Assembly: GCA_045133795.1 (NCBI GenBank) | Contig: JBGUUT010000086.1 | Location: 1 to 31,039, forward strand | From: RGIG8597 sp045133795 | Lineage (GTDB): Bacteria; Spirochaetota; GWE2-31-10 | DNA: 31,039 nucleotides | Direction of reading: 5' to 3' | Shown: in pieces, positions 23,049 to 31,039 of the stretch | Position numbering within the stretch: the first letter of the stretch is position 1 | How the letters are laid out: each line of letters starts with the position of its first letter | Notes under the pieces: model-generated | What the model was told of the DNA's origin: nothing | The model's input: the letters and a program-made list of their open reading frames with translations, nothing else | Database searches by the model: none | Made by a program: the position numbers and the translations under genes

Positions 23049-24410
23049 TTAACCGTCAACACCGAATATTGCATCAGAACCAACCGAAGCAGCATTTACA
23101 TCAAAATGTTTGATAATTCCGTTTAATATCTGAGCTTGTCCGGCCAAATTACTGATAGCTTCTTTCATGTTTTGAGTATCAGAGTTAATATTAAGAGTTA
23201 AATCTTTTATATCTTCAACGCTGCCTTTAAGCTTATCTGTTTCACCAGTTTGTTTGTTAATAGAAGAATTTATTTCTTCCATTAAATCCTCTGTCGCTTT
23301 TATCGAACTTACAATTTTTGAAAGTGCATGTTTTGATTTCTCACTTACGGAAACACCACGCTCAATAGACGTAACCATATTTTCTATAATCTGGAAAATT
23401 GATTTAGTCGCAGCTGCACTCGATTCTGACAAATTACGAATTTCAGATGCAACAACAACGAATCCTCGTCCTTCATCTCCGGCATGTGCCGCCTGAATTG
23501 TTGCATTTAAAGCCAAAAGGTTTGTTTCATCCGCAATTTCTCCGATTAAATGCATTGTCTCTACAATCTTATCGGAAATCTGGCTGATATTTTTCATTTC
23601 CGAAATTAACGAAAGGATTTCTACGGAACTGTTATCTGCTTCCTTAATCGAATCTTTTGAATTCTGATATGCTAACTCTACATTTTTCTTAATATACTGC
23701 ATTGATTCATTCATCAATTTTGTAGAATTATCAATTTTTGAAATCGCATTTTCCTGCTGAGTTGTCTTATCTGCCATTGAATTGGCAAAATACGCTAATG
23801 CATCTGAGTTACCTACAATATCAAGAACAGAAAGCTCTATTTTTGAAATACTGTCAGACATTTCTTTAATAACGTTATCAATCGGTTCGGCTAAATCAGA
23901 AAGCGACATTTGTAAATCCTGGTCACTGGCAATGTCAAAAGCCAAATTCCCTTTTCCCATATCGTCAAGAACAAGCTTAGCCGCATCGGTCGCTATTTCT
24001 GTTTGAGATTTAAAAATTACATTCAAATAAAATGAAAAACCGCCGGTTATTACAAACAACAAAATAATTTTTGTAAAAATATCAAAATGAGGAAAAACAA
24101 ACAAAAACAAAATATTTAAAATAAACGGAATAAAGAAATACATTACAATTCTTATTCCTGCTTCAACGATATTTCTTTTCCATTTTGTTGCTTTTATTAT
24201 CCTATCCGCCAAAGTTACCGGCCGCTGAAACTTTCCCTTTTCATTTTCCTTGCTTACGGTTTGAGTTTCGGTATTACCTCCTTCACTCTCATCCGGCAAT
24301 GTCAAACTCGACAAATCTAAATCATCACTGATTCCTCCATTTGCCATTTGCTCCTGCAACATACGAATAAAATCTTCTTCACTTCCAGCTGTAAATGTTT
24401 TATCTGACAT
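23049..24410 (-). CDS. Methyl-accepting chemotaxis-type protein without a periplasmic sensor
   Basis: A 453-residue receptor that should signal to CheA/CheW. An acidic cytoplasmic N-terminus (about 80 residues) precedes two membrane helices (about 85-106 and 112-133) joined by only a few residues, so there is no periplasmic ligand domain. A HAMP-like linker and the long signalling coiled coil follow, with the conserved tip EIADETNLLALNATIQAAHA...GRGFVVVASEIR (about 291-325). The tip is slightly unusual (ATIQAAHAGDEG against the usual AAIEAARAGE). Signals may come from inside the cell, the membrane or a partner bound to the acidic N-terminus. AGAGG precedes the ATG, and a sigma28-like -10 element lies about 55 bp upstream. 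Confidence 0.9.
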   Translation of the reverse strand: MSDKTFTAGSEEDFIRMLQEQMANGGISDDLDLSSLTLPDESEGGNTETQTVSKENEKGKFQRPVTLADRIIKATKWKRNIVEAGIRIVMYFFIPFILNILFLFVFPHFDIFTKIILLFVITGGFSFYLNVIFKSQTEIATDAAKLVLDDMGKGNLAFDIASDQDLQMSLSDLAEPIDNVIKEMSDSISKIELSVLDIVGNSDALAYFANSMADKTTQQENAISKIDNSTKLMNESMQYIKKNVELAYQNSKDSIKEADNSSVEILSLISEMKNISQISDKIVETMHLIGEIADETNLLALNATIQAAHAGDEGRGFVVVASEIRNLSESSAAATKSIFQIIENMVTSIERGVSVSEKSKHALSKIVSSIKATEDLMEEINSSINKQTGETDKLKGSVEDIKDLTLNINSDTQNMKEAISNLAGQAQILNGIIKHFDVNAASVGSDAIFGVDG

Positions 24411-24465
24411 GACAAACCTCTCGTATTTATTGTATTGTCCCGATTATCATCATAATTATCTTAAC

Positions 24466-24473
24466 CTATCGGC
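24466..24473 (-). promoter_or_regulatory. Possible sigma28 (FliA) -10 element of the mcp operon
   Basis: On the minus strand GCCGATAG differs by one base from the flagellar sigma28 -10 consensus GCCGATAA and is well placed for mcp. The matching -35 (TAAA at the standard distance) is not clear, so this is a lead only. Confidence 0.3.
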
Positions 24474-24557
24474 GTAATAAAACAGAAAATAAAATAAATT
24501 TATTCTATCAAATAAAACTTTTTTACATTATAGTGCCATACGTAAGGAGAAAAATAA

Positions 24558-25334
24558 TTGAAAATCTTGATTTGTAATGATGACGGCTACCAGTCAGAAG
24601 CTTTACTTTTTTTACAAAAGTATTTTTTACAACTAGGAAACGATGTCTATATCGTTGCTCCGTACAAAGAACAAAGCGGAAAATCCCACAGTATTACTTT
24701 TACAAATGGTATGGAATTAATAAAAGAATCTCCGAACTTCTGGATTCTCGACGGGACTCCGGCTGATTGTGTAAATGTAGGACTTTCCGGATTGCTTTCC
24801 ATAAAACCGGATTTAATAATTTCCGGAATAAATATCGGTTACAATATCGGTTTAGATACGCTTTATTCCGGAACCGTCTGTGCCGCAAAAGAAGCTGTGA
24901 TACACGGCTACCCGGCAATTTCACTGTCTTCCGGAATCGCACATAACGGCGAAGATATACTTGGTTCTTCTTCATGTAATATCAATTATTCCGAAATAAC
25001 AAAATTTCTTGATTCTCACTTCTGTACATTAGTAAAAGCAGCTACATCTCATTCAGAAAAAAATCGTCATTTAATAAACGTAAATTTTCCCGGAGGAACA
25101 AAAGAATTTGCCGGTGTAAAACGTACAATTCCGTCAAAAGCTCCGCGTTATAAAGATGAGATTGTCACATTTAAATCTCCGATTGGAAAAGACTACGTTT
25201 GGATAAAAGGAAATCTTTGCGAAAACAACGACCCGCAACTGCTTACCGATATATCAGCAATCCGAGCCGGTTATGTTTCCGTAAGTGCAATCAATGTTCT
25301 TCCCGAAGATTCCGGAATAGAAATTACTTTTTAA
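24558..25334 (+). CDS. surE: 5'-nucleotidase SurE
   Basis: Removes phosphate from nucleoside 5'- and 3'-monophosphates and short polyphosphates, in the cytoplasm. The 258-residue protein has the metal site NDDG (Asn7-Gly10), the conserved serine in EQSGKSHSIT (Ser40), SGINIGYN with the metal-binding asparagine, and YSGTVCAAKEA. The length is normal for the family. The start is TTG at 24558, with AAGGAG 8 bases upstream. It stands alone, divergent from mcp, and ends at the large hairpin at 25342. Confidence 0.95.
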   Translation: MKILICNDDGYQSEALLFLQKYFLQLGNDVYIVAPYKEQSGKSHSITFTNGMELIKESPNFWILDGTPADCVNVGLSGLLSIKPDLIISGINIGYNIGLDTLYSGTVCAAKEAVIHGYPAISLSSGIAHNGEDILGSSSCNINYSEITKFLDSHFCTLVKAATSHSEKNRHLINVNFPGGTKEFAGVKRTIPSKAPRYKDEIVTFKSPIGKDYVWIKGNLCENNDPQLLTDISAIRAGYVSVSAINVLPEDSGIEITF

Positions 25335-25341
25335 GTAAACT

Positions 25342-25400
25342 CAATTTTTTATTATTAACAAACTGTTACAAAATCACCGTTTGTTAATAATAAAAAATTG
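25342..25400. terminator. 22-bp perfect inverted repeat, bidirectional terminator overlapping a gene end
   Basis: Arms 25342-25363 and 25379-25400 are perfectly complementary over 22 bp, with a 15-base loop. The right arm encodes QFFIINK, the end of the methyltransferase on the minus strand, and the loop holds its stop codon. It closes surE and the xseA operon from opposite sides. Confidence 0.8.
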
Positions 25401-25937
25401 CGGCGGATTATTCTTCTGATTAATAAAAAAGCTTTTTAATACAGAATATTGCTTTTGCGGCAATCGTGAAAAATATTCTTCCAGCAAACAAGCTTCCTTT
25501 TGACCCGGCAAATGTCCGGGATAAACCGTCACAAATACGGCTCCGCCGGGTAACAAAACAGGCAACAAGTCATTCAACGCCGCTATTACGTCTTCTGCAT
25601 TTGTAGTAATACTCTTGTCACCGCCGGGAAGATAACCTAAGTTAAACACCGCCAGTTGCAAGTCTCGACCGTTCAAATAAGATGCTGCATTTGCATGAGA
25701 ATCAAGTACCGGCTCAACATTATTAAATTCTGCTTCTTTATCTAAAAGTGCTTTCGTATTATCTAAAGCTGCCGGTTGCACGTCCATCGCAATTACATGC
25801 CCATCTCTCCCGGCAAGCCTACTCAACAATAATGTATCATGACCGTTTCCGGCGGTAGCATCTAAAGCGACCATCCCGTCAAAAGAAAATTGCGGTAAGA
25901 ATATTTGATTTACTTCTAAAACATTATTTAAAATCAC
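25374..25937 (-). CDS. MnmM/YtqB-like SAM-dependent RNA methyltransferase
   Basis: A class I SAM methyltransferase of the YtqB group, shown in other bacteria (MnmM) to finish the mnm5s2U modification at tRNA wobble U34. Evidence: VALDATAGNGHDTLLLSRLAG (SAM loop), AMDVQPAALDNT, FNLGYLPGGDKS and TVYPGHLPGQKEACLLEEY near the end, all typical of this group. The frame is open to an ATG at 25982, but GTG at 25937 is the better start: AGGAAG lies 6 bases upstream, it follows the previous stop by 10 bp, and the N-terminus then matches family length (187 residues). It is the last gene of the xseA operon. The exact tRNA target is inferred. Confidence 0.8.
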   Translation of the reverse strand: MILNNVLEVNQIFLPQFSFDGMVALDATAGNGHDTLLLSRLAGRDGHVIAMDVQPAALDNTKALLDKEAEFNNVEPVLDSHANAASYLNGRDLQLAVFNLGYLPGGDKSITTNAEDVIAALNDLLPVLLPGGAVFVTVYPGHLPGQKEACLLEEYFSRLPQKQYSVLKSFFINQKNNPPQFFIINKR

Positions 25938-25947
25938 GATACGCTTC

Positions 25948-27948
25948 CTATTTTCGCTTTTTGTATATAAGGAAATAATCATCCTTAAAAATAGTTTCGT
26001 ATTCCGGATGAGCTAAAAAATCCATCATAACATTATACTTCTCTTCTTCTCCGGAACAGAACTTCACTTTTGATTTTGACCAATCTGCATCACGACCGGA
26101 ATAAACAGAAAATAAAACATAATCAGGACTTTTATTTCTTGCCCGTAACATCGCTAATTGATTTTTTATATCATTAACATCCAATTGCATTATCCAAGGG
26201 TCTGACAGCATAAATCTTTTATTCAAAGCATAATAAAACATCGGAATACTGTTAAAACATAAAAATGTATCACTTTCTTTCATTTCCGAACGAAGAACTT
26301 TCATTACTTTGTCGATTTCTTTTGCTCGTAAATCTCCGGTTTTTATCCCGGCAAAAAATGAATCTTCAATTTTTGCATTACAATGAAGTTTATCAACATC
26401 TCGCAAATTAACATCAAAAATCTTTGCATAACACGACAACGCCAAAAATCCGACCATTGCCGCCAAAATTAGTACTGATTCACGATTTTGAAAAATCTTT
26501 CCGCCATTTTCACGTTCGTTTTGCAAAACCACTGTTACTACAGGACAAAGTAAAAAAGCCCCCATCAGCATTTGTTTTACTCCGGTATTTGACCCTAACA
26601 TCGAACAAACAGCCCAAACAATTCCCCAAAACAAGAAGAAAATCAATTTTTTGCAAGGCGAACGTCGCATTATCAATAAAATATAAACAGACAAAATAAA
26701 ACCGTAAAAGAAATAATACCAAGTCGTTGCCAAAATCTTTCCGAATACAACCAACATTCCCAAAATAAAAATACCGGACAACAATATTTGTTCCGTTTTA
26801 TTGTCGAGATTGAACTTTTTCTGAATTGACGTTAAAATTTTTCCGCCGAAAATCCAAACACAAAGCCACAATAACGAAGACACAATAATAATTGCGGCAC
26901 CTTTTAAATATAAGAGAATTAAAAATTGCAAATAAGTTACTTTACCTGCTCCGGCAAAACTTGCAGCAGGTCCGGCAGTTACTTTTTCTGCTCTGAAAAT
27001 CATATCTATAGCACTTTGAAGAAGTGTCATTCCGATTTCAGTCATTCCGTCAACAAACAATGACAAAATAACAAGTAATACGGCAGTACTAAACATTCCC
27101 AGTAAAAACCACATCAATTTACCGAAAAAAATCTTTATATTGCGTTGTTCAAATGCCATATACCCAAAATATAAAACCGCAAAAATTATAAGCGTAAACA
27201 TCGGTAAACGAGAAAGAATAACCAATACAGCTAGCAGTCCGGAAAAAAAGATTGAAATATTGCTTTTTGAAATTTTAAAGATTCTGACTGCCGATTTTGA
27301 AAGCTCTTTTTGATGAAATGAATCGCCCAAATAAAGACAATAAATAAATATCGTCGACAAAAACGCCGGCATTGAACTGTAATTCAAAGCCATTTCAGCT
27401 GTCCCGCGAAGTCCCAACAACGTAGCCCATGCTGTTATTATTCCCAAAAGAACTACACTGCTTTTGTACTTGCGAAACATTTTATAAACCAAAAAGAATT
27501 CTATCGTAATCATAAAAACCGCACCTAAGCGATTCCAATACAACAACGGCGGCGTATGTAAATTCATCCACATACCGTTTAAAACCGTAGAACCTATATA
27601 AAAACGATTTGACGCACCACGCATTCCGTCATTAACAAAAAACCACGACACCGTAGAATTCAGCCCGTCATCACCGAAATCTATTCCGAACTTTGACCAA
27701 AAAAGAGTAATCGAAAATATAAATGCCGATAACAAAAAGCCGGTATTTCTTTTGCAAGCTTCTTTATCATGACCGCAAATATAAGCCAAAGCTCCCAAAA
27801 ATAACGCCATAGCAAAATATTCAATCAAACGCACACACAACAACACTGAATTATCTCTTGCAGGTAAAAGAAAAAATACCGCAATAAAAATCAATGTCAA
27901 AATAAAACACAAATTAGGAAACAAACTTTTTCTTTCTTTAAGATTCAT
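25948..27948 (-). CDS. Polytopic membrane protein, GT-C-like
   Basis: I do not recognise a named family. The 666-residue protein has about a dozen membrane helices over its first 500 residues, followed by a soluble C-terminal domain of about 150 residues (from VDKLHCNAKIEDSF), most likely outside the cytoplasm. A polar loop after the third helix (FGIDFGDDGLNSTVSWFFVN) has acidic residues where GT-C glycosyltransferases keep theirs. This layout suggests transfer of a sugar from a lipid-linked donor, but that is inference. Its ATG has AAGGAG upstream and lies 16 bp after xseA, while the methyltransferase follows at once, so it is wedged between two nucleic-acid enzymes. Confidence 0.65.
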   Translation of the reverse strand: MNLKERKSLFPNLCFILTLIFIAVFFLLPARDNSVLLCVRLIEYFAMALFLGALAYICGHDKEACKRNTGFLLSAFIFSITLFWSKFGIDFGDDGLNSTVSWFFVNDGMRGASNRFYIGSTVLNGMWMNLHTPPLLYWNRLGAVFMITIEFFLVYKMFRKYKSSVVLLGIITAWATLLGLRGTAEMALNYSSMPAFLSTIFIYCLYLGDSFHQKELSKSAVRIFKISKSNISIFFSGLLAVLVILSRLPMFTLIIFAVLYFGYMAFEQRNIKIFFGKLMWFLLGMFSTAVLLVILSLFVDGMTEIGMTLLQSAIDMIFRAEKVTAGPAASFAGAGKVTYLQFLILLYLKGAAIIIVSSLLWLCVWIFGGKILTSIQKKFNLDNKTEQILLSGIFILGMLVVFGKILATTWYYFFYGFILSVYILLIMRRSPCKKLIFFLFWGIVWAVCSMLGSNTGVKQMLMGAFLLCPVVTVVLQNERENGGKIFQNRESVLILAAMVGFLALSCYAKIFDVNLRDVDKLHCNAKIEDSFFAGIKTGDLRAKEIDKVMKVLRSEMKESDTFLCFNSIPMFYYALNKRFMLSDPWIMQLDVNDIKNQLAMLRARNKSPDYVLFSVYSGRDADWSKSKVKFCSGEEEKYNVMMDFLAHPEYETIFKDDYFLIYKKRK

Positions 27949-27964
27949 AAAACTCTCCTTTTAA

Positions 27965-29191
27965 TCAGTTTACCGTTGCTTTTATCTCGCCTTTTTTCAC
28001 CTTTATAAATACGCCGTCGCCGCTATTCAATTTAGCCGAATCATCAATTACATTTCCGTTGGTATCATATACCATTGCATAACCGCGATTTAATATCTGT
28101 TGAGGATTCATAGAAGCTATTTTTTCAGAAAACAACTGTACTTTGTTGTACTTATTTTCCAATAAATTTCTAAATAACATTTCAATTCGCTCTTCCAAAT
28201 AAGAGTATTGAGCACAATCATTGCAAATTCGTCGCATTCGATTAAGTAAAAAATCCGAACTGTACATTGCAGTCTGACTTCTTACAAACGCAAGTTTATT
28301 ACGCATAAAATTTTCTAATCTCATAGTCAAACCGGCAACCTGTTCCATCAGCTCTCCGTTATTGTGACTTACAATCTCAGCTGCAGCCGACGGTGTCGGA
28401 GCTCGTAAATCCGCACAAAAATCAGCAATGGTAAAATCTATCTCATGACCTACACCGCTTACTACCGGCACTTCACAATCAGCAATACTGTAAGCAACTT
28501 CCGGCTCATTAAAAGCCCACAAGTCTTCCAACGAACCTCCGCCTCGAACCACCAAAAGCACATCGACTGCATGTTTACCTTTTTTTCTGTATTGACTGTC
28601 TGCATAACGAATTGCTTTCGCTATTTGATATTTTGCATCATCCCCTTGAACCGCTGTCGGAAAAACAATGACTTTTGTTTGAGGACTGCGACGTTTTAAT
28701 ACATTTAAAACATCCTGAAGAGCAGCTCCCGTAGGTGATGTTACAACTCCGATACGTTCGGAATGCTCCGGAATCGTTTTTTTTACGGAAGAATCAAAAA
28801 GCCCCTCAGATTCAAGCTTCTTTTTTAATTGTTCGAACTTTTGGAATAACGAACCTAAGCCGGCCGGTACCATTTTTTCAACAACAATCGAATAGGAACC
28901 GCCTTTTTTGTACAGGCTCAAATTTCCTTCAATCAGAACTTCCTGACCGTTTTCTATTGTATCAAGTCCGGCTTCATGAAACGCAGACATTATTTGAGGT
29001 AATTTAAAACGAAATATTACCGCACTGATTGTAGCGTCGGCATCTTTAAGAGTAAAATAACAATGCCCGGAAGATGACGGACGATACCCAGAAATTTCAC
29101 CACGTAAATACACGTGATTAAAAACCTTTTCCAGTGTCACCTTTAAAATATCTGTTAATTCACTTACACTGATATACTCTTTGGTATCCAT
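27965..29191 (-). CDS. xseA: Exodeoxyribonuclease VII large subunit
   Basis: Large subunit of exonuclease VII, which degrades single-stranded DNA with the small subunit XseB. The 408-residue chain has the N-terminal OB fold (YLRGEISGYRPSSSGHCYFTLKDA...), the middle catalytic domain (RIGVVTSPTGAALQDVLNVL, LLVVRGGGSLEDLWAFNEP, VVSGVGHEIDFTIADF, RAPTPSAAAEI) and a C-terminal coiled coil shorter than that of E. coli, ending in ILNRGYAMV. xseB is not in the window. A near-consensus promoter lies just upstream, and the membrane protein and methyltransferase genes are in the same operon. Confidence 0.95.
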   Translation of the reverse strand: MDTKEYISVSELTDILKVTLEKVFNHVYLRGEISGYRPSSSGHCYFTLKDADATISAVIFRFKLPQIMSAFHEAGLDTIENGQEVLIEGNLSLYKKGGSYSIVVEKMVPAGLGSLFQKFEQLKKKLESEGLFDSSVKKTIPEHSERIGVVTSPTGAALQDVLNVLKRRSPQTKVIVFPTAVQGDDAKYQIAKAIRYADSQYRKKGKHAVDVLLVVRGGGSLEDLWAFNEPEVAYSIADCEVPVVSGVGHEIDFTIADFCADLRAPTPSAAAEIVSHNNGELMEQVAGLTMRLENFMRNKLAFVRSQTAMYSSDFLLNRMRRICNDCAQYSYLEERIEMLFRNLLENKYNKVQLFSEKIASMNPQQILNRGYAMVYDTNGNVIDDSAKLNSGDGVFIKVKKGEIKATVN

Positions 29192-29232
29192 AAATAACGC
29201 CCCAAGATTATTTTTAATTCCGACATCACACG

Positions 29233-29261
29233 GTTATACATACAATTCATATAAATGTCAA
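29233..29261 (-). promoter_or_regulatory. Promoter of the xseA operon
   Basis: On the minus strand a perfect TTGACA (29256-29261) is followed after 17 bp by TATAAC (29233-29238), one of the best sigma70 matches in the window. Confidence 0.75.
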
Positions 29262-29305
29262 AAAATGTTTATCAGAACCGTCGCCAAATCTGTTTGTAAA
29301 AATAG

Positions 29306-29334
29306 TTTACATAAAAAAATAAACGTATTAGAAT
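29306..29334 (+). promoter_or_regulatory. Promoter of ptsH
   Basis: TTTACA (29306-29311) and TAGAAT (29329-29334) are 17 bp apart; AGGAG follows just before the ATG at 29383. It is divergent from the xseA promoter. Confidence 0.6.
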
Positions 29335-29382
29335 GCAACGTTATTTTTTTATAATTGAAAGTTCTGTTAGGAGATTAATAAA

Positions 29383-29649
29383 ATGACTAAAGGATACGCA
29401 ACCGTAGTAAATTCAAAAGGTATACATGCACGTCCGTCTGCCGAACTTGCTGTAGCTGCAAAATCTTTCAAATCCAAAATCACTCTTAATTACAATAATA
29501 AAACTGCCAATCCAGAAAGCGTATTGCAGACAATCATTCTTGAAATGTTCGAAGGTGCTGAAGTCGAAATAATCGCAGAAGGAGAGGATGAAGTTGATGC
29601 ATTCAATAAAATCAAAGAACTTCTTGAAAAAGAGTTTGACTACAGTTAA
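29383..29649 (+). CDS. ptsH: Phosphocarrier protein HPr
   Basis: An 88-residue HPr. The phospho-accepting His15 is in NSKGIHARPSAELA, and Ser46, the target of HPr kinase/phosphorylase, is present in ANPESVLQTI. The segment after Ser46 (LQTIILEMFEGAEVEI) differs from the usual MGVMSLG pattern. In treponemes HPr with HPr kinase is known without a complete sugar-transporting PTS and is thought to act in regulation; no EI, EII or HPr kinase gene lies in this window. The 3' end overlaps the start of the OmpA-domain gene. Confidence 0.95.
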   Translation: MTKGYATVVNSKGIHARPSAELAVAAKSFKSKITLNYNNKTANPESVLQTIILEMFEGAEVEIIAEGEDEVDAFNKIKELLEKEFDYS

Positions 29650-30835
29650 AACAACTTTCGCCGTTTTAGCATTCATTTTTATTCACACTCAACTTTGTTC
29701 TATTGAACTCAAATATGATTATATTCCCGGTTCAAAGTTTAAGGTAGAAACTAATATCGAAGGAGCACAGAGTATTAATTACTCTGCTCCATTTTTTTAT
29801 AAGCAGTATTATAAGGTAAATACTAACGTTCTGGAAATCGATGAATCCGGAATCGCTTTAATACAAGATGACGGTTATTACTATATTAATGACAATGTCG
29901 GTAAAAACGAGCTACAAGAAATCACAACAAATTTTTTTGTAAAATATCATAAAGATTTAAAAGGTACGACTTTCGTACCTGTCAATTCGATTTTTCCGGT
30001 AATGAGAAATATACCTTTATTTCCCGAAGAAAACGTAATTCCCGGAACAACTTGGGAATCTGACGGATTAGAAGTACAAGATTTTTTCTCAAGTAATGTT
30101 ATTTCACAACTTCCTGTAAAAGCCAAATATAAGTTCGTGGGAGTAGAATCAGATTCTTTGCAAACCGCTAAAATCTTATATACATGCAACATCGATGTTA
30201 AAAATACCGGAAATAATTGTATTGACCCTAAAATTTATAAAGTAACCGGAATATCCAACAATACACTTTTCTTCAGTCTGAAAGAAAACAGACCGTTAAA
30301 AGAAACATACGAACGTGATTATGTAATTATCACCAGTACAATGGATACATATAGATTTGTCGATTCCGGAAATCGTGTCTGGACAAAAATTGAATCCACA
30401 ATCGACAAAAAGAAAGAAGTTTCAAAAATTAAAAACGATATCGAAAATCAAAAACTTGAAAATGTTAATATCACCGAAACAACCGACGGACTGAAATTAT
30501 CATTGGAAAATATCCGTTTTGAACCGGACAGTTCCGTTCTTACAGAACAAGAAGCTTTGCGACTGAAAGAAATCGCAAAAATACTTACAAAATATAAAGA
30601 CAAACACATCAGAATTGTAGGACATACAGCGGATAGAGGAACTGCGGACGCACAAATGAAATTATCTGCACTCCGAGCAAAATCAGTAGCGAAAGAATTG
30701 TTGCGTTATAATGCAATCACACAAAAAAATACCGAAATACAAGGAAAAGGTGCTGAAGAACCGATAGCTTCAAACGATACCGAAGAAAACCGTAAAAAAA
30801 ACAGACGTGTTGAAATCTTCATTACCGATGAATAA
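29588..30835 (+). CDS. OmpA-domain envelope protein
   Basis: Exported protein with a C-terminal OmpA peptidoglycan-binding domain (about residues 305-415): ENIRFEPDSSVLTEQEALRL, IRIVGHTADRGTADAQMKLSALRA and NRRVEIFI, which hold the usual Asp and Arg contacts to diaminopimelate. The 250 residues before it are beta-rich and unknown to me; they may lie in the periplasm. A signal peptide is clear (TVKTTFAVLAFIFIHTQLCS). The start is uncertain: ATG 29588 has AAGGAG only 3 bases away, ATG 29597 has AGAGG at 9 bases, and TTG 29624 gives the most normal signal peptide but no ribosome-binding site. All three are inside ptsH, so the genes overlap by 26-62 bases and are probably translated together. Confidence 0.85.
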   Translation: MKLMHSIKSKNFLKKSLTTVKTTFAVLAFIFIHTQLCSIELKYDYIPGSKFKVETNIEGAQSINYSAPFFYKQYYKVNTNVLEIDESGIALIQDDGYYYINDNVGKNELQEITTNFFVKYHKDLKGTTFVPVNSIFPVMRNIPLFPEENVIPGTTWESDGLEVQDFFSSNVISQLPVKAKYKFVGVESDSLQTAKILYTCNIDVKNTGNNCIDPKIYKVTGISNNTLFFSLKENRPLKETYERDYVIITSTMDTYRFVDSGNRVWTKIESTIDKKKEVSKIKNDIENQKLENVNITETTDGLKLSLENIRFEPDSSVLTEQEALRLKEIAKILTKYKDKHIRIVGHTADRGTADAQMKLSALRAKSVAKELLRYNAITQKNTEIQGKGAEEPIASNDTEENRKKNRRVEIFITDE

Positions 30836-30894
30836 ACATAATTCGTAAGTAAAGCTTACATTAAAAATTCGTTTTAAACGCCGGCTTTCGCTTG

Positions 30895-30914
30895 TTTTTT
30901 CCCGATGGAAAAAA
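30895..30914. repeat. Small inverted repeat after the OmpA gene
   Basis: TTTTTTCC (30895-30902) and GGAAAAAA (30907-30914) form an 8-bp stem with loop CGAT. A second short palindrome, TGTAC-TAA-GTACA, follows at 30923-30935, and a weak GTAAG/CTTAC hairpin lies just after the stop of the OmpA gene. These may be a weak terminator or part of a dispersed intergenic repeat. Confidence 0.4.
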
Positions 30915-30931
30915 CTTCGTTCGTGTACTAA

Positions 30932-31039
30932 GTACAGTCGCAAATAGAAACTCCCAAAGACCGGGAAAATTACCAAAAAGAAATTGAAGATATTAAAAAC
31001 ATTCTTCAAGAAAAATATGCAGAAAACCCAAATATCGAA
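30932..31039 (+). other. Open frame without start codon running off the window
   Basis: After an in-frame TAA (30929-30931) the frame stays open to the end and reads IETPKDRENYQKEIEDIKN followed by ILQEKYAENPNIE, a charged helical sequence that looks coding. There is no ATG, GTG or TTG in it. It may be the start of a gene with a later start codon beyond the window, or a broken gene end. No function can be assigned. Confidence 0.3.

Overview
The window is AT-rich, tightly packed chromosomal DNA from a spirochaete, most likely a host-associated Treponema. This is inferred from the Rpn/PD-(D/E)XK transposase-like protein with charged tandem repeats, several lipoproteins with loose lipoboxes, a Maf-type (DUF115) flagellin-modification protein, a PilZ protein, and an HPr with both His15 and Ser46 and no sugar-PTS gene nearby. 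The species cannot be told from the sequence alone. There is no CRISPR array, prophage, insertion sequence, rRNA or tRNA gene in view.

Left part (1-9424): the 3' end of an Rpn-like nuclease gene; asd (aspartate-semialdehyde dehydrogenase) on the minus strand; then a plus-strand run of a degenerate Memo-family protein, a membrane-anchored SurA/PpiD-like chaperone and a Maf-type protein. An overlapping dat-ddc pair follows, converting aspartate semialdehyde through 2,4-diaminobutyrate to 1,3-diaminopropane.

Middle (9423-17586): an envelope and secretion region. It holds a PilZ protein, a small lipoprotein, a secreted GH13 glucan-debranching-type enzyme, a small membrane protein, an S41-protease-like lipoprotein with an EF-hand/dockerin-like loop, and an SGNH-type lipoprotein. 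The S41 gene lies between two exact 37-bp direct repeats; the first copy is the 3' end of the preceding gene.

Right-centre (17587-21478): housekeeping genes on the minus strand. These are prfA, a probable 6S RNA with its own promoter, zapA, a coiled-coil ZapB-like protein, and the infC-rpmI-rplT operon, in which infC has no ATG/GTG/TTG start at the expected place.

Right part (21479-31039): a minus-strand operon (mcp, DEDDh exonuclease, GT2 glycosyltransferase); surE on plus; a minus-strand operon xseA, polytopic GT-C-like membrane protein, MnmM/YtqB-like methyltransferase; then ptsH overlapped by an OmpA-domain gene. The last 200 bases hold small hairpins and an open frame without a start codon. 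I found no clearly new multi-gene system. The best leads are the repeat-bracketed S41 cassette, the Memo homologue that has lost its metal site, and a strong terminator inside the start of the Maf gene.
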